This document shows, piece by piece, positions 33,970 through 41,135 of a stretch of DNA of 64,000 bases (positions are counted from its first letter, which is position 1; each line of letters starts with the position of its first letter). Origin of the DNA: Methyloligella solikamskensis (GTDB lineage: Bacteria; Pseudomonadota; Alphaproteobacteria; Rhizobiales; Methyloligellaceae); the NCBI RefSeq assembly GCF_042676065.1, contig NZ_JBHTJO010000001.1, positions 2,542,001-2,606,000 on the forward strand. Reading direction: 5' to 3'. A program made the position numbers and the translations under genes. The notes under the pieces are model-generated. The model did no database searches, had not been told where the DNA came from, and saw only the letters and a program-made list of their open reading frames with translations.

Positions 33970-34631
33970 CCCAAGTTCTGATCATCGACGACCATCCGAT
34001 CGTTCTGGAAGGCACCAAGAAGCTTCTGAAGTTCGCGGGCGTCAAAGGCATTCTCGGCAGCCAGACTCTGGCCGAGGGCTTCCGTCTCTATCGCGCCAAA
34101 AAGCCCGACGTGATCATCGTCGATCTCGCCATGCGCACGGGCGCGCTGGGCGGACTCTCCTTCATCCGGCGCCTTAGGCTGCACGACCGGCGCACGCCGA
34201 TCCTCGTCTTCAGCATGCATAACGACCCCTTCATCGTGAGCCGCGCACTCAAGATCGGGGCGAACGGCTATATCCTTAAGGACACGCCGTCGGAGGAGAT
34301 CCTGAAGGCCTTCGACCGGGTGAAGGAAGGGCTGCCCTATCTCGGCCACGACATCGCGTCCGAGGTGGCGTTCCTTGAGGCGAAGGGGAGCGCGTCGAAT
34401 CCGTTGCGCGCCATCAGCGTGCGGGAGCTGCAGATCCTCTCCCTCATCGCGGAAGGTAAGCCCTACTCGGAAATCGCCGAGGAGCTGCATGTCAGCTACA
34501 AGACCGTCGCCAACACCTGCGGGCAGCTTAAGGCCAAGCTCGGGGTGAAGTCCCTGTCGGAGCTGATGCGCATCGCCATCGAGCATCTGCCGTCGCGCTC
34601 GGGCACGTCGAGCAAGAGCTATCGGGACTAG
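33966..34631 (+). CDS. NarL/LuxR-family response regulator (MoxX/MxaB-like, second copy)
   Basis: A 221-residue response regulator: receiver with Asp8-Asp9 and phospho-acceptor Asp53, LuxR helix-turn-helix in ISVRELQILSLIAEGKPYSEIAEEL. It is nearly collinear with the regulator at 14360-15019, including the unusual DLAMRTGALGGLSFIRRLRLHD segment. ATG 33966 is coupled to the kinase stop. Its position next to mxaF makes control of the mxa promoter a natural hypothesis; cross-talk with the other pair is likely given the sequence similarity. Confidence 0.92.
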   Translation: MTQVLIIDDHPIVLEGTKKLLKFAGVKGILGSQTLAEGFRLYRAKKPDVIIVDLAMRTGALGGLSFIRRLRLHDRRTPILVFSMHNDPFIVSRALKIGANGYILKDTPSEEILKAFDRVKEGLPYLGHDIASEVAFLEAKGSASNPLRAISVRELQILSLIAEGKPYSEIAEELHVSYKTVANTCGQLKAKLGVKSLSELMRIAIEHLPSRSGTSSKSYRD

Positions 34632-34776
34632 CCCTACGCCGACCAAGACGAGACTTCGTGAAAGCTCTGGATTTTTGCCTCGGCTCCATCATGTCTGTTG
34701 ATTATTGGCTGCACCGCACCCCCGAATCGTTCTTAGATCGTTCCATTTGCGGGGTGGTCCGACACAGGGGGTTCGG

Positions 34777-34971
34777 ATGCGAGGGGGATTCATTCTGGTA
34801 ATAGTCGCTACCTGCTGCCTATTTGCAGCGGGTTGCCGGACTGTGGAGACTGAGCAGCGTTACTCCCCGCTTGCTCCACCCGATTTCAAAGAACAGCCCA
34901 GTGACGAACAACTAGACCGCCTCGAACGAGAAATGTCGGAGGTTCCTCATGTGGAAATGGTGGCACACTAA
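34777..34971 (+). CDS. Small predicted lipoprotein
   Basis: A 64-residue protein: a hydrophobic start (GGFILVIVATCCLF) ending in lipobox A-A-G-C, then a short acidic tail. No family is recognised. The start is ATG 34777; the open frame extends upstream to 34705 without a signal sequence. It overlaps the following gene by 23 bases in another frame, so the two probably form a unit. Base composition is more AT-rich than the flanking genes. Confidence 0.55.
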   Translation: MRGGFILVIVATCCLFAAGCRTVETEQRYSPLAPPDFKEQPSDEQLDRLEREMSEVPHVEMVAH

Positions 34972-35407
34972 CCTAGTTAAGCCCTTCGTCGCCCGGGCAA
35001 AGGCACAGTTCATTAATTGGCTCGTGCAAGGGGCAACCACAGTCTTTTTGTACTTTCTTTTAGCTGGTGCGAATGGGCTTTACCGGATTTCCTGGCAGGA
35101 GGATAACTCGGCGGAACTCGCCGCAGGCCAGACTTATAAGTCTAGAGGTTTTTCGGCCTTCAGAGCTAAGAAGCCGAGGTTAGCCCATCTGAACTACCGT
35201 GAAGCTGCCAAGATTTACCGCAAGCTAGCCGATGTGGGCGACCCCAATGCACAGATCGAACTGGCAAAACTCTCGTGTCTTGGCTGGGGGATGGCGAAGA
35301 ATCGACCGTATGCCGAGTATCATTTTCGGCAATCGGATCTAGAGCGCGCGACGCGTTTGCGTCTTTTGTCGGTCCCGGATCTCGCCGAGTGTGTTCCTAC
35401 AACCTAG
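34949..35407 (+). CDS. Membrane-anchored protein with a Sel1-like repeat
   Basis: A 152-residue protein of unknown function. An N-terminal amphipathic part is followed by a membrane helix (WLVQGATTVFLYFLLAGA, about 25-43) and a soluble part whose segment YRKLADVGDPNAQIELAKLSCLGWG looks like one Sel1/tetratricopeptide unit. Codon use is noticeably more AT-rich than in neighbouring genes. It overlaps the small lipoprotein gene and converges on glnT with a terminator between them. Confidence 0.6.
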   Translation: MWKWWHTNLVKPFVARAKAQFINWLVQGATTVFLYFLLAGANGLYRISWQEDNSAELAAGQTYKSRGFSAFRAKKPRLAHLNYREAAKIYRKLADVGDPNAQIELAKLSCLGWGMAKNRPYAEYHFRQSDLERATRLRLLSVPDLAECVPTT

Positions 35408-35419
35408 CAGGTACTAGGT

Positions 35420-35487
35420 AAAAAAAATCGGCCGCTCTCCCCGCTCCGCCTCCTGTGCGCATGAGGCGGTTTGGGGAAAGCGGCCGA
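35420..35487 (-). terminator. Nested-stem terminator behind glnT
   Basis: Outer stem TCGGCCGCT (35428-35436) with AGCGGCCGA (35479-35487), CCCC with GGGG, and inner stem CCGCCTC (35446-35452) with GAGGCGG (35463-35469). On the minus strand it is followed by a run of eight Ts (A-run 35420-35427). It ends glnT transcription; no T-run is present for the plus direction. Confidence 0.88.
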
Positions 35488-35518
35488 GTTCGTTCTCAAC
35501 CGTTGCGGCACACGCCCG

Positions 35519-36826
35519 CTAGCAATCCAGCGTGTTCTTCCGCTCCCAATCGGTCAGCGACTTGGAGAAATCGTTCCACTCTTGCTTCTTCAGCTTGAGG
35601 AAGGAGGAGATGAACTCTTCGCCGAGACGTTCGCGCAGGACTTCCGACTTCTCCAGCTCGCGCAGGGCGTCGAGCATGTTCAGCGGCAAGCGCTTGCAGT
35701 CAGTGACAGTGTGGCCCAGCTCGTACATGTCGATGTCGAGCCGCTTGCCGGGATCGCGCTTGTTGTCGATGCCGTCGAGACCGGCCGCCAGAACCGCCGC
35801 ACCGAAGGAGTACGGATTCACCGCACCGTCGGCGAGACGGAACTCGAAGCGGCCGCCGCCCGGAATACGGATCATGTGGGTCCGGTTGTTTCCGGTATAG
35901 GTGACCGAATTAGGCGACCAGGTCGCGCCGGACGAGGTGCGCGGCGCATTGATGCGCTTATAGGAGTTCACGGTCGGGTTGGTGATGGCGGCCATCGCGG
36001 GCGCTTCTTCCATCAGACCGGCGATGAACTGATAGCCGAGCTCGGAGAGACCGAGTTCGTCGTTGTCGTCATCGAACAGGTTCTTTCCGTCTTCCTTCGA
36101 CCACAGCGACACATGCATGTGGCAGCCGTTGCCGGTCAGGTGCGAGAACGGCTTCGGCATGAAGGTCGCGCGCAGGCCGTGTTTCTCGCAGATCGACTTC
36201 GTCATGTATTTGAAGAAGACATGGCGGTCGGCGGTGACGAGGGCGTCATCGAAACCCCAGTTCATCTCGAACTGGCCGTTGGCATCCTCGTGGTCGTTCT
36301 GATACGCGCCCCAGCCGAGCTCGAGCATACAATCGCAGATCTCGCTGATGACGTCGTAGCGGCGCATCAGGGCCTGGGTGTCGTAGCAGGGCTTGGCCTG
36401 CTGGTCGCGCTCGTCGGCTAGCTCCTCGCCATCGGGGCTGATGAGGTGGAATTCGCATTCCACCCCGCTTTTCATCTGGAAGCCTCGCTTATCGGCCTCC
36501 GCAATCATCCGCTTAAGGGTGTTCCTCGGCCCCTGCTCGACGAGCTCGCCGTCCATCATCAGGTCGCCGGCCACCCAGGCCACCTCGGGCTTCCAAGGCA
36601 GCTGGATGACGCTTTCCGGATCCGGCATGGCGATCATGTCGGAATGGGCCGGGGTCATGTTGAGCCAGGAGGCGAACCCTGCGAAACCGGCGCCATCTTC
36701 AGAGATCATGGTGATGGCTTCGGCAGGCACCAGCTTGGCCCGCATTACTCCGAATAGATCAACGAAGCTGATCAAAAAGTATTTCACGCCTCGCTCTTTG
36801 GCGAATGTAGCGAGATCAGTGGCCAT
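35519..36826 (-). CDS. glnT: Type III glutamine synthetase-like ligase (GlnT / gamma-glutamylmethylamide synthetase)
   Basis: A 435-residue ATP-dependent ligase of the glutamine synthetase superfamily (VDLFGVMRAK near the start, ECEFHLI and NGCHMHVS metal/glutamate site elements, ADGAVNPY). It follows the three glutamate synthase-like genes 33 bases downstream on the same strand. GlnT of rhizobia and GMAS (gmaS) of methylotrophs belong to one group and cannot be told apart by eye: GMAS joins glutamate to methylamine, GlnT to ammonia. The methylotrophic setting favours GMAS, but no mgd genes for methylglutamate oxidation occur in the window. A strong terminator follows. Confidence 0.85.
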   Translation of the reverse strand: MATDLATFAKERGVKYFLISFVDLFGVMRAKLVPAEAITMISEDGAGFAGFASWLNMTPAHSDMIAMPDPESVIQLPWKPEVAWVAGDLMMDGELVEQGPRNTLKRMIAEADKRGFQMKSGVECEFHLISPDGEELADERDQQAKPCYDTQALMRRYDVISEICDCMLELGWGAYQNDHEDANGQFEMNWGFDDALVTADRHVFFKYMTKSICEKHGLRATFMPKPFSHLTGNGCHMHVSLWSKEDGKNLFDDDNDELGLSELGYQFIAGLMEEAPAMAAITNPTVNSYKRINAPRTSSGATWSPNSVTYTGNNRTHMIRIPGGGRFEFRLADGAVNPYSFGAAVLAAGLDGIDNKRDPGKRLDIDMYELGHTVTDCKRLPLNMLDALRELEKSEVLRERLGEEFISSFLKLKKQEWNDFSKSLTDWERKNTLDC

Positions 36827-36859
36827 GGCTGATGTTTCCTCTCCTACTCTACTTGTTCC

Positions 36860-38200
36860 CTAGAATTGGTCGCCCGATTTGCCGGGGATCCAGTTGGTGC
36901 CGGCAAGCGGCACTTGTGCCATCGCAGCCGCCTCGACGCTGAGCGCGACGAGATCTTCCGGCTCCAGATGATTGACGTGATTCTTGCCGTTTGCCCGGGC
37001 GATGGTCTGGGCCTCGAGCGTCAGGACCGAGAGATAGTTGGCCAGACGGCGACCGCCTTCGACCGGATCGAAGCGCTTGTAGAGCTCCGGGTCCTGGGTG
37101 GTGATGCCGGCCGGGTCCCTGCCCTCGTGCCAGTCGTCGTAGCAGCCGGGCTTGGTGCCGAGCTTGGCGTACTCTTCGGCGAGATGCGGAGAGTTGTCGC
37201 CAAGGGCGATCAGGGCCGCACAGCCGATGGAGACCGCGTCCGCACCGAGCGCGAGGGCCTTGGCCACGTCGGCGCCCGTCCGAATGCCGCCGGACACGAT
37301 CAACTGAACCTTGCGGTGCATGTCGAGATCCTGCAGTGCCTGAACCGCCGGACGGATCGCGGCGAGGATCGGGATGCCGATATGCTCGATGAAGACCTCC
37401 TGGGTCGCCGCGGTGCCGCCCTGCATGCCGTCGAGGACGACGACGTCGGCGCCCGCCTTCACGGCCAGAGCCGTGTCGTAATAGGGGCGTGACGCACCGA
37501 CTTTGACGTAGATCGGGACCTGCCAGTCGGTGAGCTCACGCAGCTCGCCGATCTTGATCTCGAGGTCGTCGCAGCCGGTCCAGTCCGGGTGGCGGCAGGC
37601 CGAGCGCTGGTCGATGCCTTTCGGCAGGGTGCGCATCTCGGCGACGCGATCGGAGATCTTCTGGCCGAGCAGCATACCGCCGCCGCCGGGCTTGGCGCCC
37701 TGGCCGACGACGACTTCAAGCGCGTCGGCCTTGCGGAGATCGTCGGGGTTCATGCCGTAGCGGGAGGGCAGAACCTGGTAGACGAGGGTCTTGGAATGAC
37801 CGCGCTCTTCGGGTGTCATGCCGCCGTCGCCCGTGGTGGTCGAGGTGCCCACGGCATTGGCGCCGCGGCCCAGGGCCTCCTTGGCCGGTCCCGACAGGGA
37901 GCCGAAGCTCATGCCGGCGATGGTGATCGGAATCTTCAGTTCGATCGGCTTCTTGGCGTAGCGGGTGCCAAGGGTCACCTCGGTGGAGCATTTCTCCCGG
38001 TAGCCTTCCAGCGGATAACGCGTCATGGACGCGCCGAGGAAGAGGAGGTCGTCGAAATGCGGGACCTTCCGCTTCGCGCCGGCACCGCGAATGTCATAGA
38101 TGCCGGTCGCAGCCGCGCGCTGAATCTCGGCAATCGCATACTCGTCAAACGTCGCCGACGGCCGCGGCGGCGAATGGACCCAGCGTCCCTCACCACTCAT
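36860..38200 (-). CDS. FMN-dependent glutamate synthase domain protein (GlxD / MgsC-like)
   Basis: A 446-residue protein equal to the FMN-binding synthase domain of GltB (ITIAGMSFGSLSGPAKEALGRGANAVGTSTTTGDGG, VVVLDGMQGGTAATQEVF, LIVSGGIRTGADVAKALALGADAVSIG). Three cysteines in the C-R-H-P-D-W-T-G-C stretch and beyond could hold an iron-sulfur cluster. With the two following proteins it would form a split glutamate synthase-type enzyme: N-methylglutamate synthase (MgsABC) or the Glx complex of rhizobia. One-base overlap with its upstream neighbour. Confidence 0.88.
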   Translation of the reverse strand: MSGEGRWVHSPPRPSATFDEYAIAEIQRAAATGIYDIRGAGAKRKVPHFDDLLFLGASMTRYPLEGYREKCSTEVTLGTRYAKKPIELKIPITIAGMSFGSLSGPAKEALGRGANAVGTSTTTGDGGMTPEERGHSKTLVYQVLPSRYGMNPDDLRKADALEVVVGQGAKPGGGGMLLGQKISDRVAEMRTLPKGIDQRSACRHPDWTGCDDLEIKIGELRELTDWQVPIYVKVGASRPYYDTALAVKAGADVVVLDGMQGGTAATQEVFIEHIGIPILAAIRPAVQALQDLDMHRKVQLIVSGGIRTGADVAKALALGADAVSIGCAALIALGDNSPHLAEEYAKLGTKPGCYDDWHEGRDPAGITTQDPELYKRFDPVEGGRRLANYLSVLTLEAQTIARANGKNHVNHLEPEDLVALSVEAAAMAQVPLAGTNWIPGKSGDQF

Positions 38201-38889
38201 TAGTACGCCTCCAAATTATCGATCTTGAAATTGTAGAGCTGACGGGCAGAGCCGTAGCGTTTGAACTCGGAGACATCGACCTCGTCGCCGATCCCCGCCT
38301 CGTCCAGAATCTTGCGCAGGAGCTCCTTGTCCTTGTCGCGGAGCTTCTTCTCGATGCAGTCGGCACCGAGGCTTTTGACGCTGCCGCGCACGAAGAGCTT
38401 CGCTTCGTAGATGGAGTCCCCGAAGGCATCGCCCGCATCACCCAGCACGACGAGATTGCCGGCCTGGGCCATGAAGGCTGACATGTGGCCAACATTGCCT
38501 TTGACGACGATGTCGACGCCCCGGTTTGAGATGCCGCAGCGGGACGATGCATTGCCGTCGATAACGACCATGCCGCCGATGCCCGTGGCCGCAGCCGAAG
38601 ACGAGGCATCGCCCTTCACATGGATCTTGCCGGACATGATGTTCTCGGCGAGGCCGACGCCGGCGCTGCCGTTCACGACGACTTCGGCCTGCTTGTTCAT
38701 GCTGCCGCAGTAGTAGCCGACCGAACCGTCGATCTCGACGGAGATCGGCGCATCGATGCCCGAGGCGACCGCGTGCTTACCGCGCGGATTGAGGACCTTG
38801 AACTCGGCCTTCTCGGAAGAGCCCTGGAGGTCGTGCAGCTTCTGATTCAGCTCGCGAAGCGGCGTCTGTTCCAGATCAACGGTTTCCAT
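38200..38889 (-). CDS. GXGXG-domain glutamate synthase-like subunit (GlxC / MgsB-like)
   Basis: A 229-residue protein with the right-handed beta-helix GXGXG domain found at the C-terminus of GltB (VVVNGSAGVGLAENIMSG, IVVKGNVGHMSAFMAQAG, LVVLGDAGDAFGDS). In split enzymes this is a separate subunit between the amidotransferase and the FMN synthase subunits. It overlaps both neighbours by one base, showing tight coupling. Confidence 0.9.
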   Translation of the reverse strand: METVDLEQTPLRELNQKLHDLQGSSEKAEFKVLNPRGKHAVASGIDAPISVEIDGSVGYYCGSMNKQAEVVVNGSAGVGLAENIMSGKIHVKGDASSSAAATGIGGMVVIDGNASSRCGISNRGVDIVVKGNVGHMSAFMAQAGNLVVLGDAGDAFGDSIYEAKLFVRGSVKSLGADCIEKKLRDKDKELLRKILDEAGIGDEVDVSEFKRYGSARQLYNFKIDNLEAY

Positions 38890-39791
38890 TAGCTCCGCTC
38901 CCAGAAATATACGGTTGCGGGCTCCGGCTCCCAGACCTTGGCATCCTCGATGCCGGGCAGAGCGGCAAGAGCGCGATATTCGGACCCGAAGGCGACGTAG
39001 TCGTCGGTCTCGGCGAGAACCGCCGGCTTGCAGGCGATGGGATCGCGCAGCACGCCGAAGCCGTTCTCGGTGCCGACGACGAAGGTGTAGAAGCCGTCGA
39101 GATCGTTCAGGGAGCTTTCCAGGGCCTCCCCCAGGCTGGCGCCCTGCTGCATCCGCCAGGTCAGATAGACGGAAGCGACCTCGGTGTCGTTCTGGGTCTG
39201 AAACTCCATGCCCTTGCGCTTCAGCTCGCGGCGCAGAGCGTTGTAGTTGGAGAGCGAGCCGTTATGGACCAGGCACTGATCGATGCCGGTGGAGAACGGA
39301 TGGGCGCCGGCTGCGTTCACGGCCGACTCGGTGGCCATGCGGGTGTGACCCACGGCATGGCTGCCCGTCATCTGCTCCAGATGAAAGCGATCGGCGACCT
39401 TATTGGGACGGCCGATATCCTTGAAGATCTCCATCCGCGTGCCGCGGCCGAAGACCTCGATGCCTTCGCCGCCGAGACGCTCGATGGCCTCCTCGGCTGC
39501 AGCCGCATGATCCGCCGCAACGGTCATCACGGCGTGGTTGCCGTGAAGCTCGGGCGAGACATGGGATTCGATGTCGTGAGACACCGTCTCGGCAAGCTTG
39601 TTGAAGTCGTAATCGGGCTCCGAAGAGCGCACGGTTAATTTGATATGGCCCTCGTCGCCGGAGCCATAAATGGCGAAGCCAGCGCTGTCGGGGCCGCGAT
39701 CGCACATCGTCCCCAGCATGGTTGCGGTCAGGCCGCCAAGCTGAGGCTCAAGAGCGCGATTCTTCAGAAAAAGACCGACGATTCCACACAT
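38889..39791 (-). CDS. Class II glutamine amidotransferase subunit (GlxB / MgsA-like)
   Basis: A 300-residue Ntn-type amidotransferase; after removal of Met the nucleophile is Cys2 (MCGIVGLFL). Conserved elements MCDRGPDSAG, GHTRMATES, CLVHNGSLSNYN and NDTEVASVYL bind glutamine. It corresponds to the N-terminal domain of GltB as a free subunit. First of the four-gene glxBCD-glnT (or mgsABC-gmaS) unit, 127 bases behind the XRE-cupin regulator gene. Confidence 0.9.
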   Translation of the reverse strand: MCGIVGLFLKNRALEPQLGGLTATMLGTMCDRGPDSAGFAIYGSGDEGHIKLTVRSSEPDYDFNKLAETVSHDIESHVSPELHGNHAVMTVAADHAAAAEEAIERLGGEGIEVFGRGTRMEIFKDIGRPNKVADRFHLEQMTGSHAVGHTRMATESAVNAAGAHPFSTGIDQCLVHNGSLSNYNALRRELKRKGMEFQTQNDTEVASVYLTWRMQQGASLGEALESSLNDLDGFYTFVVGTENGFGVLRDPIACKPAVLAETDDYVAFGSEYRALAALPGIEDAKVWEPEPATVYFWERS

Positions 39792-39873
39792 GGGTAGGTA
39801 TGAGCACTCTCAAAAATAGGGGTTGCGTGCCTCGGCATGAGGCGATGACGCAAACCTATGGGGCGCCTCCCCA

Positions 39874-39912
39874 CCTGTCAACTGTCAGGAATATTTTTTT
39901 CCTACTAGGAAA
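39874..39912. promoter_or_regulatory. Palindromes in the glxB promoter region
   Basis: A perfect 15-base palindrome TTTCCTA-C-TAGGAAA lies at 39898-39912 and an imperfect one, CCTGTCAACTGTCAGG, at 39874-39889, both in the 126-base gap between the XRE-cupin gene and the amidotransferase gene. They are candidate operators; which protein binds is unknown, the adjacent regulator being the obvious suspect. Confidence 0.4.
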
Positions 39913-39917
39913 GTTCG

Positions 39918-40673
39918 TTAAGTCGGCTGGCGCGGATAAATGATGATCGAAAGGTAGGTCATGGGGAGTTCGAGAAGCTCTTCGGGGCCGTGTAAGGCCG
40001 TGGAATCAAAGAATAAAGCGTCGCCGGGTGAGAGCGTGTAAATCTTGTCCGCGTGGCGGTAGAGGGATTTCCCCGTTAACTGATAGATGAACTCCACGCC
40101 GACATGCTGGAAGAGGCTGTAGGGCTCTGCTTCCTCGGTCAGGGTGATGAGATAGGGCTCCACGACGATGTCGCCGGAGATGGAGTGGCCGAGCAGGTGA
40201 TACTGGTGGCCGGCCTTGGTGCCGCGGCGCTCGATCGCCACGCCGCTTCCGGCCGGAACATAGGAGCAGTCCCGCTGATCCTCGTAGCTCTGGAAGAACG
40301 ACGTGATGGGCACGTTGAGCGCCCGGGAGAGCGCCTCCAGGCTCTCGATGGAGGCTGAGACGGCGCCGTTTTCGATTTTCGACAGCATGCCGGCGGAGAT
40401 GCCGGCCTGGTCGGCGAGCTCGGCGCCCGTGAGGTCGAGCTTGCGGCGGAGCGTGCGCACCTGAAGGCCGATGGCCTTGGCGAGAGACCGGGTCGAGGCG
40501 CCCCGCGGGGCCGACGATCCGGTATGGAGCACATCGTCCTCCACCTCGCCGAAAGTGCCGAATTCGGCTCCGGCACCGGCAATGGTGTTCGGATGGAGAA
40601 CCCGGCGCGCTGGCCGCGTTTCCTCAGGCTGATTTTGTGGCTTGAGTTTGCTTGCTTTTTTTCTTTCCGGCAT
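39918..40673 (-). CDS. XRE-family transcriptional regulator with C-terminal cupin domain
   Basis: A 251-residue regulator: a Lys-rich N-terminal tail, an XRE helix-turn-helix (about 65-125; VRTLRRKLDLTGAELADQAGISAGMLSKIENG), and a cupin domain (about 170-245; YLITLTEEAEPYSLFQHVGVEFIYQLTG). Such proteins sense small ligands such as amino acids or polyamines. Location at the head of the glx/glnT genes on the same strand suggests that it regulates them. Confidence 0.9.
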   Translation of the reverse strand: MPERKKASKLKPQNQPEETRPARRVLHPNTIAGAGAEFGTFGEVEDDVLHTGSSAPRGASTRSLAKAIGLQVRTLRRKLDLTGAELADQAGISAGMLSKIENGAVSASIESLEALSRALNVPITSFFQSYEDQRDCSYVPAGSGVAIERRGTKAGHQYHLLGHSISGDIVVEPYLITLTEEAEPYSLFQHVGVEFIYQLTGKSLYRHADKIYTLSPGDALFFDSTALHGPEELLELPMTYLSIIIYPRQPT

Positions 40674-40880
40674 GCCTTTCCCCGCTCGCCCCTACCCTAG
40701 ATTCAATTGGTACAAAACCGACATCCGTCATGTCTATCGCGGCAACTGAAGATTGTAGCAGATAGAGGCGATTCGAGCGCCGGGCTGGACCTTCGAAAAG
40801 GGCTGCGTGGCGCGTGGCCGAACGAGGCGGTCTTATTGCCGCTTGGAAAATTGGCACAGCAGCCTAGGCCAAAATATTCC

Positions 40881-40919
40881 AAAAAGAAGGGACCGCCTAA
40901 GCTTTACGAACGCGGTCCC
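40881..40919 (-). terminator. Terminator behind the amt operon
   Basis: GGGACCGC (40889-40896) pairs with GCGGTCCC (40912-40919) across a 15-base loop; on the minus strand TTCTTTTT follows. A second GC hairpin (CCGGCGCG 40930-40937 with CGCGCCGG 40950-40957) stands between it and the small membrane protein gene, without a T-run. Confidence 0.8.
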
Positions 40920-40970
40920 CAAAAGGAGACCGGCGCGCCCCTTTCGGAACGCGCCGGCCAAGTCACTCTA

Positions 40971-41123
40971 CTAGTGGAGGGTAAACGACCGGTAGAGGAA
41001 CCAGAGTGCGATAACCACGCTCAAGATCAGGCAGATCGTTGCGAGCGTCGGGCTATTGGCAAAGCTGTGAAACGCGCCCTCAGCATTCACGTAGCCCTCG
41101 GCATCTTCAAAAGGTGAACCCAT
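40971..41123 (-). CDS. 50-residue membrane protein behind amt
   Basis: A complete frame of 50 codons from ATG 41123 to TAG 40971: an acidic and polar N-terminal half (MGSPFEDAEGYVNAEG) and one clear membrane helix (TICLILSVVIALWFLYR) near the C-terminus. It begins 12 bases past the amt stop; GGAGACGG lies just ahead of the ATG, and the terminator follows. It is presumably co-transcribed with amt. I do not recognise a family; a small partner or regulator of the transporter is a hypothesis. Confidence 0.7.
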   Translation of the reverse strand: MGSPFEDAEGYVNAEGAFHSFANSPTLATICLILSVVIALWFLYRSFTLH

Positions 41124-41135
41124 TTTCCGTCTCCT

